Shown here: positions 36,242 through 45,061 of the stretch, one piece after another | How positions within the stretch are numbered: the first letter of the stretch is position 1 | Layout of the letters: each line of letters opens with the position of its first letter | Assembly: GCA_017301975.1 (NCBI GenBank) | Contig: JAFLEI010000020.1 | Coordinates: 1-64,000 of the forward strand | Source of the DNA: Verrucomicrobiota bacterium | Lineage (GTDB): Bacteria > Verrucomicrobiota > Verrucomicrobiia > Verrucomicrobiales > Verrucomicrobiaceae | Length of the DNA: 64,000 bases | Direction: 5' to 3' | Translations under genes and position numbers: made by a program | The notes under the pieces: generated by a model | The model's database searches: none | Told to the model about the DNA's origin: nothing | The model's input: the letters and a program-made list of their open reading frames with translations, nothing else

Positions 36242-37657
36242 TCAAATTTTCGACCCCATTCGCGCCAGCCTCTCATCACTCTCCAGATGACCACTCCACC
36301 CAAAGTGGCACTGAAACTCAAAGCACTCCTTCATCTGCTCAAACGGCCCTCTCCACTCCGCTTTGTTTGATGCCACCGTGATCTCTGACGGAACAAATCC
36401 CACAATCGGCAGGCGCTTCACCTCAAACGCATCCTTCAGCAGCCGCGTCTTCTTCCAGTTCAACCCCATCAGCTGCGCGCTCACACAATCCACCGCCACC
36501 GGATGGGTTCCCGCGATGATGACACCGCTCGCCACCGGATCACACGACATCGGACCATCCCCGTCACCGCCGATGATCCCGTCCACAATCGTAAGGTAGC
36601 GCAGCGGCTTCTCCCGCCGCACCCCGCGCCCGTCGAAATAGAAGAAGCACTTGTGCAGGTCCAGGATCATCCGCCACGCCGTGTTGTTCCCATGCCAGTT
36701 GCCGGAGCGCACGACCTCTTTCGTGTCGCCAAACACCATCCGCCCCAGCTTCTTCAGCGGCACAAAAAGCTTGGAGAGGAAAAAGCGCCCAAAGAGGATC
36801 TTCTTCGCATTGCGCATCAGCGTGCCTTCCAGCGCTCGCTTGGCGGAGGACTCGGCAAACTGGTCCCCGCCTTCCGCAGGCGTGCCCTCCGTATGGCGCG
36901 GCAGCCAGTTCGTTCGTGGCGTCGTGCCCACAAGATTCTTCAGCGCCACCGTTAGCCCCACCTTCTTATGCGTCTTCAGCTTCGGCACATTGATCAGCAC
37001 ATCCGCATTCATCGGCGTGCGGCAGATCCGGTACTCATGGTGCGGGTCCGTGTGCTGCCGGTTCGTCGTCGCAAAATCAAACGACGCCCCGTACAGCTTG
37101 CCCAGCCCGGGATGTCCCAGAAACTCGCTGTCCTCATCCAGATGAATGTCCACCGCACCGGAGGGATCGCTCGGCAGTTCTCGTTTCGCGATCGTCACTC
37201 CGTCATCAATCGTCCATTCCTCGCAGCGCATGTCAAAAAGCAGGAAGGCCACCCCCGGAAACTCCCGCGTCAGGTCCGTCACCATGTCATCCAGCCGGTG
37301 CAGCCGTCGGATGGTTGCAAAAGATGAATCGCTCTGCGGCGCATCACACAGCGTCACGGAGCCATGCCCCTGCAGCTTCTTCGCCGCCCATCGCGCCACT
37401 TCACGCACCACAGCAGGATGCGTGATGATGGTGAGCCACCCGCCTTCGTCCTCCGGCTTGCTCGCATTGTGCTCCTTGACCCAGTTGGGTTTGATCACCA
37501 CACGATCACCCGGCGCGATAAAGTCTGCGGAAAGTTCCAATGCATCGATGGCATCCTCAATCTGCCGCCGCAGGGCATCGGCATTGTCATAGCTGGCCTG
37601 GCCGCTGAAGATGGAAACCTTGGGCGTGCCGAACGAGGAAGGGGAGAGCGTGTTCAC
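36242..37657 (-). CDS. DUF362 domain protein
   Basis: The 471-residue cytoplasmic protein has the DUF362 features: VVIKPNWVKEH near residue 50, VLINVPKLKTHKKVGLTVALKNLVGTTP near residue 225, and SCDPVASGVIIAGTHPVAVDCVSAQLMG near residue 375. DUF362 proteins are often fused to ferredoxin domains; no CxxCxxCxxxC cluster is present here. Function is unknown, and an oxidoreductase or metal-related role has been proposed for relatives. It diverges from the M23 peptidase gene with 69 bp between starts. Confidence 0.88.
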   Translation of the reverse strand: MNTLSPSSFGTPKVSIFSGQASYDNADALRRQIEDAIDALELSADFIAPGDRVVIKPNWVKEHNASKPEDEGGWLTIITHPAVVREVARWAAKKLQGHGSVTLCDAPQSDSSFATIRRLHRLDDMVTDLTREFPGVAFLLFDMRCEEWTIDDGVTIAKRELPSDPSGAVDIHLDEDSEFLGHPGLGKLYGASFDFATTNRQHTDPHHEYRICRTPMNADVLINVPKLKTHKKVGLTVALKNLVGTTPRTNWLPRHTEGTPAEGGDQFAESSAKRALEGTLMRNAKKILFGRFFLSKLFVPLKKLGRMVFGDTKEVVRSGNWHGNNTAWRMILDLHKCFFYFDGRGVRREKPLRYLTIVDGIIGGDGDGPMSCDPVASGVIIAGTHPVAVDCVSAQLMGLNWKKTRLLKDAFEVKRLPIVGFVPSEITVASNKAEWRGPFEQMKECFEFQCHFGWSGHLESDERLARMGSKI

Positions 37658-37726
37658 AGTAATTCAGCGTACTTAAGTGAGTCAGGTTCCCTTTGCAACG
37701 CTCCCCTCTGCCCTCGAATCTCCCGC

Positions 37727-38407
37727 ATGAAGTCAGTGACCCGACTCATGCGCATCCTGCTGCTCCTTGCCTTCGCGGCCCTGGTGGTCGGCATGCTCTG
37801 TCTGCGGTTCGGGAACACGTCCGCTGCTAAGCCACGTCCGCTCGATCCTGCATTCATAAGGCTGACGCCGCTCGAAGTGTCCACACTGCCCATGGCCACT
37901 CGTTTTGACATGCCCATGGGCTCCGAGCACGGAGCCTTCACCTACAATGCCCGCTCCTTCCGCATCCAGCGCCATCTCGGAGACGACCTAAACGGCATCG
38001 GCGGCGGAAATTCCGATCTAGGCGATCCCGTTTACGCCGCCGCAGCCGGTCGCGTGGTCTATGCGGGCAGTCCTGGTCCTGGCTGGGGAAAAATGATCAT
38101 CATCGCCCACCGGCTGCCGGACGGAGACGAACTCGGCCCCGTCGCGCAAACGATGTACGCCCATTTGGACTCGATCCGAGTGCAAGCCGGTCAGAATGTC
38201 CAGCGTGGTCACCCCATTGGAACGGTGGGCACGGCCGAAGGTGCCTATTTGGCACACCTGCATTTCGAAGTGCGGCTCGGTGCTTATGTCAATCCTGGCC
38301 AGGGATATGCTGACAAACCCCTCAACCGCGTCGCCCCCGAACAGTTCATCCGAGCACATCGGGGTGCTCAAGCTGACCTTCTAAACCCACCCCCAGAAAA
38401 AGACTGA
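37727..38407 (+). CDS. M23 family peptidase (LytM-like)
   Basis: From ATG 37727 the protein has 226 residues with an N-terminal membrane anchor or signal (ILLLLAFAALVVGMLCL). The M23 core shows HLGDDLNG (zinc His and Asp), DPVYAAAAGRVVYAGSPG, MIIIAH, TMYAHLD and LAHLHFEVR carrying the HxH zinc motif. Such enzymes cleave peptidoglycan cross-links or, when inactive, activate amidases; here the ligands are intact. The ATG at 37748 is an alternative start. It is followed 65 bp later by a secreted protein gene. Confidence 0.9.
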   Translation: MKSVTRLMRILLLLAFAALVVGMLCLRFGNTSAAKPRPLDPAFIRLTPLEVSTLPMATRFDMPMGSEHGAFTYNARSFRIQRHLGDDLNGIGGGNSDLGDPVYAAAAGRVVYAGSPGPGWGKMIIIAHRLPDGDELGPVAQTMYAHLDSIRVQAGQNVQRGHPIGTVGTAEGAYLAHLHFEVRLGAYVNPGQGYADKPLNRVAPEQFIRAHRGAQADLLNPPPEKD

Positions 38408-38472
38408 AAACCGCAAAAGATGATTTGAAGGAAGCCCATTTGAATCCGTCATTCATACAGCCCCTTCGATCC

Positions 38473-39048
38473 ATGCGTTTGATCTCAATAGTTTGCTGTT
38501 TGCTTATCTTGGTGTCATCACCGGGACAGGCTCAGCCAGTGAAATCAACTCCGGCTCAAATCGATTGCGAGACCCTCTGCGGGGAATTGTTTGCTTCGAT
38601 TCGCATGGAGCCGGACAAAATGGTGATGCGTCTGGAGGAGGCGCTCGTCATTCATGAAGCCTGTGCGGGTGAAATCGTGACTGCGGCCATTGATGCGGTC
38701 AATGCAGAGCCGGGGCAGGTGCGCAAGATTGTTGAGACGGCGATGGATCTCGCTCCAGCCCGTGCTGCAACGATTACCGCAGCAGTGAAAAACTACTCTG
38801 CCCCGGTGGTTGCCGCCGCTGCAGAAGAGCAGGTCGAGGTGCGCCGCGCCGTCGTGCCTGCTGCGGAGCCTCCCAAACCCATGGCTGGAGAGCAGGTGCG
38901 GCGCGCAGAACTGCCGCTGCAGACCCGCAGCATTCCCATCGTCGAAGTGCGTCGTGCGGAGCCCGTTGCCAGCGTGGAGGCCCCGGTGCAAGAAACTGAG
39001 CCGCCTATGAAGCTGATGGATGTGCCCAAGGCAAAACCAATGAAGTAG
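38473..39048 (+). CDS. secreted protein of unknown function with VRRAE-P repeats
   Basis: The ATG at 38473 gives 191 residues with a signal peptide (LISIVCCLLILVSSPGQAQ). A helical domain follows (about 30-115), with CETLCGELFASIRMEP and LVIHEACAGEIVTAAIDAV. The C-terminal third is a Pro-rich tail in which EVRRAVVP, QVRRAELP and EVRRAEP recur. The tail looks disordered, possibly a wall- or membrane-spanning segment. The family is not recognised. Confidence 0.7.
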   Translation: MRLISIVCCLLILVSSPGQAQPVKSTPAQIDCETLCGELFASIRMEPDKMVMRLEEALVIHEACAGEIVTAAIDAVNAEPGQVRKIVETAMDLAPARAATITAAVKNYSAPVVAAAAEEQVEVRRAVVPAAEPPKPMAGEQVRRAELPLQTRSIPIVEVRRAEPVASVEAPVQETEPPMKLMDVPKAKPMK

Positions 39049-39062
39049 CGGATTCGGGACTG

Positions 39063-40571
39063 TCACTTCGCCGGAATCTCATTCAGCGTGTAGTAACCTA
39101 CCTTGTGCAGCAGAGACAGCTTCTCAGCGCTCCGCACGCCATCCAGGTGCAGCTCATGAATGTGCCCTTTGGTAAGAGGTGAGATCGTCAGGCGCACCGA
39201 TTTGCCGTCTGCAGCCACAGTGGCAGCGGTAATCTTGGGCAGAATTTCCGAGACCTCGTCGCCGCCGTACTGCTCGCGATACGCATAGGTGAACTCCCGC
39301 ATGCTGTAGCTCTTCACGTCTCCGGCCGTGGCTGCGTCCACCGGCTGCGTAAACGTCACCTCAAACCCGTCCGGCTTCGCATGCATCTCATGCACTTCAA
39401 ACGGCGTCTTCCCGGTCCACTCGCATTTCTCAAAGCAAAACGGCTTTCCACCGCGCGCACCCCAGCCACGATCGCTTCCTCCCACAAACACGCGCCCCTC
39501 TTCGTCCATGCGCCCGCCAATGATCCCGCTGGCAAACCCGCTGCGGAAGGGAATCACCACCCCCTGCTTGATGCCGTTCACCGTTTCGAGATACACACGA
39601 CTCAGATTGCTGTGGCTCTGATCGGCGATGAAAAGCTGCTTGCTGAAGGGGCCGAATTTGCCCCCGCTGAGATCACAAATGATGGCGCTGGCGGAGTTGC
39701 CAATCTTGCCGTGCACCAGATAAACAGCAGGCGGCAGAAGCTGCTTGATGCGCTCGCGCTCCGTCACCATGCGGTCAGGATCTCCGCCCGGGCGGTCCTC
39801 CTTGCGGCTGCGCTCACCCTGAAAAGCTTCGGGAAGGGGATCGACCGGGCGCGGTCCCATGTTCGGGGCAAGGTCATACCAGATGTTGCCACCGGGATGT
39901 CCCTGAAAGCTGCCCGGCACCAGATGCTGCAGCGTGCATGAGCCATGCCAGGGGCCTTGATTGTCGCAGTAGTACGCTTCGCCATCTGCATCAAAACCAA
40001 TGCCTCCCGGGCTACGGATGCCCGAGCACGTCGGCACCATCGTTCCGTCAGGCTTGATCCGCAGCGCCCAGCCGCGAAACGGTACCGCGCTGCTGAAGGA
40101 CCCCGTCAGGCACAGCGTCACCCAAAGATCCCCCGCTTTGTCAAAACGGCTGCCAATCGCATACTCATGGTAATCCCCGGAGACGCCCCAGTTGTCGTTC
40201 ACATTTTCAAAGACATCTGCGCGTCCGTCATGATCAGCATCTTTGAGCCGCGTGATCTCATAGCGCGTCGTGGCATAGAGGTTCTTGTCCTTCGGATTGT
40301 ACGCAATGCCCAGAACCTCATGCAATCCGGAGGCGAACAGCTTGTAGCTGACGTTGGAGGCATCATTGCTGCCGGCGCCGCTGACGATCCAGATTTCACC
40401 ACGGCGCGTGCCCATGACCAGCTTGCCATCCGGCATCAGGTCGATGGAGCCCACCTCCAGCGCGGTTTCCTTCGGAGTGTCAAACGTGGTGATCTTGTAG
40501 AAATCAGCTTCCACCGGATCAGCGGCAAAAAGCGAGGAGCTAAGAAGGGAAAGAATGAAAATGCGTTTCAT
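39063..40571 (-). CDS. PQQ/sorbosone dehydrogenase-like beta-propeller protein
   Basis: This exported protein of 502 residues starts with the signal MKRIFILSLLSSSLFA. The propeller blades include GSIDLMPDGKLVMGTRRGEIW, LYATTRYEITRLKDADHDGRAD and SPGGIGFDADGEAYYCDNQG. The pattern matches PVC proteins related to glucose/sorbosone dehydrogenases and the membrane-bound dehydrogenase propellers. PQQ-binding residues cannot be confirmed by eye. It lies 19 bp downstream of the cupredoxin-PA14 gene on the same strand, which makes electron transfer from this enzyme to the copper protein an attractive inference. Confidence 0.83.
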   Translation of the reverse strand: MKRIFILSLLSSSLFAADPVEADFYKITTFDTPKETALEVGSIDLMPDGKLVMGTRRGEIWIVSGAGSNDASNVSYKLFASGLHEVLGIAYNPKDKNLYATTRYEITRLKDADHDGRADVFENVNDNWGVSGDYHEYAIGSRFDKAGDLWVTLCLTGSFSSAVPFRGWALRIKPDGTMVPTCSGIRSPGGIGFDADGEAYYCDNQGPWHGSCTLQHLVPGSFQGHPGGNIWYDLAPNMGPRPVDPLPEAFQGERSRKEDRPGGDPDRMVTERERIKQLLPPAVYLVHGKIGNSASAIICDLSGGKFGPFSKQLFIADQSHSNLSRVYLETVNGIKQGVVIPFRSGFASGIIGGRMDEEGRVFVGGSDRGWGARGGKPFCFEKCEWTGKTPFEVHEMHAKPDGFEVTFTQPVDAATAGDVKSYSMREFTYAYREQYGGDEVSEILPKITAATVAADGKSVRLTISPLTKGHIHELHLDGVRSAEKLSLLHKVGYYTLNEIPAK

Positions 40572-40590
40572 GTCAGTGCGTGGCGAAAAA

Positions 40591-42150
40591 TTACTGGGCC
40601 CACTGGTAGGTGATGGTCATCGTGCCCGTTTTCGCGGGTATCACGAGATTCGATCCGGCCATCTGTGCACCTTCGGCGGTGATGCGGTAGGGAAGGGGAC
40701 CTTTGCTGACAAAACTGCCATCCTTGCTCTCAAACACACCGCTTCCAAGGCGATACCAGGCGTTGGCGGGCACATTCCTTCCAACCTTGACCGTGCGGAT
40801 CAGTTTCGCTTCGCCATCCGGCTTGTTGCCGTTTCCTTCGACGGCGAAGGATTCCTCCACCTCCGCTCCCTGCCACGTATAGCGGAAGGTGGGGCTGCGT
40901 TTCGCATCCAGCGAGTAGCCCAGCCAGTGAAAACCTTCGTAGCGTTTCGTCTTGTCCCACTTGGGCCATTCAGCCTCAGGCCTATCCGTCACAAAGAATG
41001 CGGGCGTGACCTCTCCCGTAGGCTGCAGCACATCATATCCCAGCGGTTTTTCTTGGCCGCCACCACGAGAGTTCCAGTGCCTGGAGGCATCCATGAAAGC
41101 CCCGCGCCAGATCAGCGCCAGATTCATGCTCTCAGCGCTCCATGCGATGTTCACGCCCCCCGGAAAACCGACACCAATACCGCGATTGCCCGCGCCTTGG
41201 ATGAAGTTGCGATAGATCACCGCTTCGTCCTTCACCACCAGCGGGATGGGCTCAAACTCCTTCTGCTTTTTGGTGCCGCCTTTCCATTTGGGATGCAGCC
41301 ATTTGGACAGCGGCGTGATCTGTGTGTCCGCGCCTTTCCACGCCGCATAAAGTTCGATCTGCCCCCCGCCTTGGAAATACTCCAGTCGAAACTCATGCTC
41401 GCCTTTCTCCAGCGTGACACCCTGTTCCTTGATGTCCCCGGCCGGATGAATGCCGTCATACAGGAGGACTTCCTTGCCATCAATCAACAGCCGCGAGCCG
41501 TCATCACTGGAGAGATAAAAGCGATACGAGCCCTTCTTCGGTGCCAAGAGTTTCCCGGTAAAGACCACGCCAAACTCGTTCTTGTAGTCGTCCAGTTTCA
41601 CCTGAATAAGGTTGTCCTCGATCTTGCCTTCCCGGTGTGGCTTGAGCTTGGAGAAATCAGGAAGCTGCTGCCAGTTGCCAAGGTAGAGGGCAAAATGGAG
41701 GTCATGCAGAGTGCCGCCCACCGGTGCCACCTTCAGCACGCCGCGCATTGTCAGCGCATGGCCCGGAAAAGTGCACACGTAGGGGTAGTTGCCGGGCTTT
41801 TCCGGGGCCGAAAAATTCAGCACCTCCTTCTCATGCGGGTTCAGCATTTTCGAGTGTGCCCAGATTCTCTTGTCATCCGGCAGCCAGTTGCGCTTCAGCG
41901 CCTCCTCCGGCTTTTCCATCTGCTTCATTGCCATGGCGGCGGTGTCGGTCCCCGGCTGGCAGAAGACCAGGTTGTGCGGCAGGTCATCGCCATTTTCAAA
42001 GGTGATCTTCACCGCCTGTCCCGGCTGCACCAGCATTTCGGCAGTGTCGTATTTCATCTGCGCCGTCATCGTTTTGAGCGAAAACACAGCAGGCTCCACG
42101 GCCCGGGCAGTGGCGGCGGCGAGAAGAAGGGCAAAAAGCAGGCGGGTCAT
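40591..42150 (-). CDS. cupredoxin-PA14 domain secreted protein
   Basis: From the ATG at 42150 the protein has 519 residues and a signal peptide (MTRLLFALLLAAATARA). The N-terminal domain is a type I copper cupredoxin: DLPHNLVFCQPG supplies one His, and YPYVCTFPGHALTMRG supplies Cys, His and Met, all four expected copper ligands. A PA14 domain follows (about 180-310; FYLSSDDGSRLLIDGKEVL, HEFRLEYFQGGGQIELYAAW), and then a beta-rich C-terminal region. PA14 suggests carbohydrate binding. It probably accepts electrons from the propeller dehydrogenase encoded 19 bp downstream. A longer in-frame start at 42309 has no signal. Confidence 0.88.
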   Translation of the reverse strand: MTRLLFALLLAAATARAVEPAVFSLKTMTAQMKYDTAEMLVQPGQAVKITFENGDDLPHNLVFCQPGTDTAAMAMKQMEKPEEALKRNWLPDDKRIWAHSKMLNPHEKEVLNFSAPEKPGNYPYVCTFPGHALTMRGVLKVAPVGGTLHDLHFALYLGNWQQLPDFSKLKPHREGKIEDNLIQVKLDDYKNEFGVVFTGKLLAPKKGSYRFYLSSDDGSRLLIDGKEVLLYDGIHPAGDIKEQGVTLEKGEHEFRLEYFQGGGQIELYAAWKGADTQITPLSKWLHPKWKGGTKKQKEFEPIPLVVKDEAVIYRNFIQGAGNRGIGVGFPGGVNIAWSAESMNLALIWRGAFMDASRHWNSRGGGQEKPLGYDVLQPTGEVTPAFFVTDRPEAEWPKWDKTKRYEGFHWLGYSLDAKRSPTFRYTWQGAEVEESFAVEGNGNKPDGEAKLIRTVKVGRNVPANAWYRLGSGVFESKDGSFVSKGPLPYRITAEGAQMAGSNLVIPAKTGTMTITYQWAQ

Positions 42151-42274
42151 AAGGAGCGCGTTTAAACGAAGGGTGCGGAGGTTGCCTTGCGAAAAGACAG
42201 CGTCAATTGGCCGAGTTTTATTTCCTTCGCACTTTGCGCTTGGCGCAGGCCTTGGAATTTGGTTATCTCTCCGC

Positions 42275-42820
42275 ATGCACACCTGGTATCTGCTCAAAGC
42301 CTCGGACAAGGAAGTTTATGAAGCCAAAGATCTCGAAACTCTGCGTGGCTGGGCGGCAGACGCAAAGATCTCCCCGCTCGACAAGATCTCCAGCGACAAC
42401 CGCTTGAGCTGGCAGCGTGCGCCGATGATCGCCGAACTCCAGATGGATCTCCTGGTGCAGATGCCGGACAATTACCTCTATGGCCCGACCAATGTGGCGA
42501 CCATCCAGGAGTTCATGGCCACCGGAGAAATCGATGAAAACGTGAGGATCATCAACTGCCTCGACAACACGGAGTCGCGCCTGGCGGACCTGTCCTGGTT
42601 CCAGGCCAGCCCCCACCACATCCGCAGCGCCGCCACCACGTTCATAGGCACCGGCCGCTCAGATGATAAAAACGGCATGGGAGATGTCATGCAGCAGTCG
42701 CGCATCACAACGCTTGAAAAGCAGGTGATGGAACTGCAGCGCGTGGTGGATGAATGGCAGCAGGCCTACAGCGGTCTCCGCCAGCAGTTTGTCGAATCAA
42801 CCGGCCGCGAGCCGATGTGA
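42275..42820 (+). CDS. protein with two GYF_2-like domains and a coiled-coil tail
   Basis: The 181-residue protein begins MHTWYLLKASDKEVYEAKDL, a typical GYF_2 (DUF4339) opening. A second similar unit occurs at about 65-90 (DNYLYGPTNVATIQEFMATG). The C-terminal 40 residues (ITTLEKQVMELQRVVDEWQ and on) form a predicted coiled coil. No signal peptide is seen, so it is likely cytoplasmic. GYF_2 domains are adaptor modules, common but poorly understood in Verrucomicrobiota. The gene diverges from the cupredoxin gene and converges with the small membrane protein gene. Confidence 0.8.
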   Translation: MHTWYLLKASDKEVYEAKDLETLRGWAADAKISPLDKISSDNRLSWQRAPMIAELQMDLLVQMPDNYLYGPTNVATIQEFMATGEIDENVRIINCLDNTESRLADLSWFQASPHHIRSAATTFIGTGRSDDKNGMGDVMQQSRITTLEKQVMELQRVVDEWQQAYSGLRQQFVESTGREPM

Positions 42821-42827
42821 TTCCCAA

Positions 42828-43085
42828 TCAGCCTTCCTCCGAACTTTCCCCACTGCTCAGGCCCGGAAGATCCTTCGCTTTGTCCGCATAGCGGTCGAAT
42901 CGGTTGGAAAGGATCAGCAGCGTCGGCGCCCACAGGCCGATGAAAATGCCCAGACGCTCGGCATGCGCCTCCTGCTCGGGCGTTTCGCCGTTGAAAAACC
43001 ACCAGCTCCAGATGGAGAGTATGACGGAGAGCATGCCCGCTTGGAAACAAATAGTGCTGAGAGTGCGGCAGATGGAAGGATTCAT
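42828..43085 (-). CDS. small two-helix membrane protein
   Basis: The 85-residue product has two hydrophobic segments, LSVILSIWSWWFF and LGIFIGLWAPTLLILS, joined by a polar loop (NGETPEQEAHAERL). It ends in an acidic tail. The start lies next to the clpS upstream region, and the stop is 7 bp from the GYF_2 gene stop. I know no function for it. Its size and clean topology support a real gene. Confidence 0.6.
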   Translation of the reverse strand: MNPSICRTLSTICFQAGMLSVILSIWSWWFFNGETPEQEAHAERLGIFIGLWAPTLLILSNRFDRYADKAKDLPGLSSGESSEEG

Positions 43086-43227
43086 GCCTCAAAGTCTGCC
43101 ACGCTTCCATGCGTTCCGGCAAGCAATCACCGCCCCCGACGCAAATTCGGCGGAGTGAAACGCAGGCGCAGGCGCGTGGCGTGTGTGGGAGCTTGAGAGA
43201 TCCCCGGTCTGGGGCATAGTGTGCGCA

Positions 43228-43611
43228 ATGATTTCCCCTGCCGACATCCGCTGCGCGACCGCTCCGGTAAGACCGCGGCAGCCCCGCGTGGCTCCTCACC
43301 AGCCCCGCGTGCAGCCTCTCACTGCACCGCCCGCTCTGGAGCCCCCCTGGCACGTCATCCTGCTGGATGACGATTTCCACACCTATGAATACGTGATCGA
43401 AATGCTCCATGCCATCTTCGGGCATTCGCGGGACCTCGGCAGGCGCATGGCCGAAGAGGTGGACACAAAGGGGCGCGTCATCGTGGCCACGGTCCACAAG
43501 GAGCTCGCCGAACTGCGCCAGCAGCAGATTGAAGAATTTGGGCCTGATCCCAAGGAAACCAATCCTCTGAGGCAGGTCTCCATGAAGGCTCTGATCGAGT
43601 GCTCGGAGTGA
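43228..43611 (+). CDS. clpS: ATP-dependent Clp protease adaptor ClpS
   Basis: ClpS hands N-degron substrates to ClpAP. The conserved core PWHVILLDDDFHTYEYVIEML (substrate Asp pocket) is followed by VDTKGRVIVATVHKELAELRQQQI and a C-terminal segment. The ATG at 43228 gives 127 residues. The N-terminal extension of about 50 residues is longer than usual and contains a tandem QPRVAPHQPRVQP. No clpA is adjacent. Confidence 0.92.
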   Translation: MISPADIRCATAPVRPRQPRVAPHQPRVQPLTAPPALEPPWHVILLDDDFHTYEYVIEMLHAIFGHSRDLGRRMAEEVDTKGRVIVATVHKELAELRQQQIEEFGPDPKETNPLRQVSMKALIECSE

Positions 43612-43619
43612 CCGGGCTT

Positions 43620-44888
43620 TCAGCGTTGCCCACGGGGCTCAGGAATGCCGCATAAAATCAGGATGGACAGGGCCGACATCACCGCCGCCAGGCAGGCAAC
43701 AAGATAAAACGAACCGCTGAGCGAGTAAATCAGCCCTCCCAGGCTCGTGGCGAGCATCAGCGACCACACGTTGCAGAAACCAAGAATGGCCTGCAGGGTC
43801 GATCGGCGTTCCGGCGGGCAGAGTTCTGCGGTGAGCGTCAGATCGCCGACCTTGTCCAGAAACTGTCCGAATCCAAGAATGAAGAAGGCCACGCTGAAGC
43901 CTCCAAATGAGTGAGTCAGGCTGGCCCAGCCGCATAGCGCAATGCAGATGATTCGTGACAGGATCATCAACATCTTCCCGCCTTTGTGGTATCCCAGCCA
44001 CGCCGCAAGCATGCTGCCCAAAATGGTGCTGATGTATTGGATCGAGACAAAGATGCCCACATCCGCTGCCGGCCTGCCTGTGATGTGCAGCGCATGCAGG
44101 GTGAGAAATGAAACCACCATCAAATAGCCCATGCCGGTGAACCGCACCGCGATCAGCTTGAGCAACAGCGGCTGCTCGCCCAGCAGGCCCGGCAGGCTGC
44201 GCAGATAGCTCCAGTACGTGCCGACATGGTGATGATAATGATGGGCGATGGGCAGTTCGCGCATGAAGGCCTGCGAGAGCCAGGACAGAAGCAGAAAACT
44301 AAAGGTGATGAGATGCAGCAATGCATAGCCGCGCTGTCCCGGCATGTGTGTGAGCACCTGAACGATCACCGCTCCTGCCACCATGCCGATGCATGCCTGG
44401 GTGATGTAGCGCACAGCCCACCCTGCGGCACGTACTCGCTCCGGCACCATGCGTGTGACCATCTCCATCCACGCCACCACTCCTACGCCGCCAATGAGTC
44501 CGGAGACCATCGGCGTCAGCACCACCAGCGGCAGCAGCCACGGTCCCGCATCCTTCCAGAACCACAACACCAGACCCGTGATGAGGTAGGGCAGCCGTTG
44601 CAGCAGGCCAAAGCTCATCACCCATAGCTTGAACTTTGTCAGCCGTTCCACCAGCGGTGATACAAAGAGTCCTGCCATCGCAAACGCAGCAGGCAGGAGG
44701 GCCGGCATGATCGCGATGATCGCGGAGCGCCCGCCCAGCTGCTCCACCATTTTCGGCATCACCGTCTCTGGCTGGAGAAAGGCCACGCCTCCCATGTACA
44801 ACCCCCCCTCCAGGCAGTGGCAGATGAAGTTCCGCCGCACGACCTGCGGATGATGCTGTGGGGGTAAGGCTGCGGTGTCGGAAGGCAT
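43620..44888 (-). CDS. MFS transporter with His-rich loop
   Basis: The 422-residue membrane protein has about 12 transmembrane helices, starting with FICHCLEGGLYMGGVAFL and ending ALSILILCGIPEPRG. It looks like a major facilitator without a recognisable substrate motif. Between helices 6 and 7 lies PIAHHYHHHVG, a His cluster that may bind divalent metal. It is divergent to the ferritin gene with a shared 170-bp upstream region, so a role in metal or iron homeostasis is plausible but unproven. Confidence 0.85.
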   Translation of the reverse strand: MPSDTAALPPQHHPQVVRRNFICHCLEGGLYMGGVAFLQPETVMPKMVEQLGGRSAIIAIMPALLPAAFAMAGLFVSPLVERLTKFKLWVMSFGLLQRLPYLITGLVLWFWKDAGPWLLPLVVLTPMVSGLIGGVGVVAWMEMVTRMVPERVRAAGWAVRYITQACIGMVAGAVIVQVLTHMPGQRGYALLHLITFSFLLLSWLSQAFMRELPIAHHYHHHVGTYWSYLRSLPGLLGEQPLLLKLIAVRFTGMGYLMVVSFLTLHALHITGRPAADVGIFVSIQYISTILGSMLAAWLGYHKGGKMLMILSRIICIALCGWASLTHSFGGFSVAFFILGFGQFLDKVGDLTLTAELCPPERRSTLQAILGFCNVWSLMLATSLGGLIYSLSGSFYLVACLAAVMSALSILILCGIPEPRGQR

Positions 44889-44933
44889 CGCGGGGGAGGC
44901 TCCATCGTGGCGCGGACTGGCTCAAAGGAAAGC

Positions 44934-44996
44934 AAATCGTCTGTCGCGTTGTCTTTGTGTGCCTGGCTCACGTTTTCTCTCGTAAAAAATCGTCTG
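44934..44996. promoter_or_regulatory. direct repeat in the MFS-ferritin divergent region
   Basis: The 10-mer aaatcgtctg occurs at 44934-44943 and again at 44987-44996. The match continues as cgcgt after one inserted base in the first copy. The start-to-start spacing is 53 bp, close to five helical turns, which would place both copies on the same DNA face. A dual regulator-binding site controlling ferritin and the transporter is possible. Confidence 0.4.
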
Positions 44997-45061
44997 CGCG
45001 TCCTTGCACTGCGTTTCCATTGCTGGTTCAATCATCTCACAATTCCAAACCCAACAAACGT

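Noticed and set aside
40555-42165. 536-codon plus-strand frame opposite the cupredoxin-PA14 gene
   Set aside because: The minus-strand gene has a signal peptide and copper ligands; this frame has neither motif nor start context.
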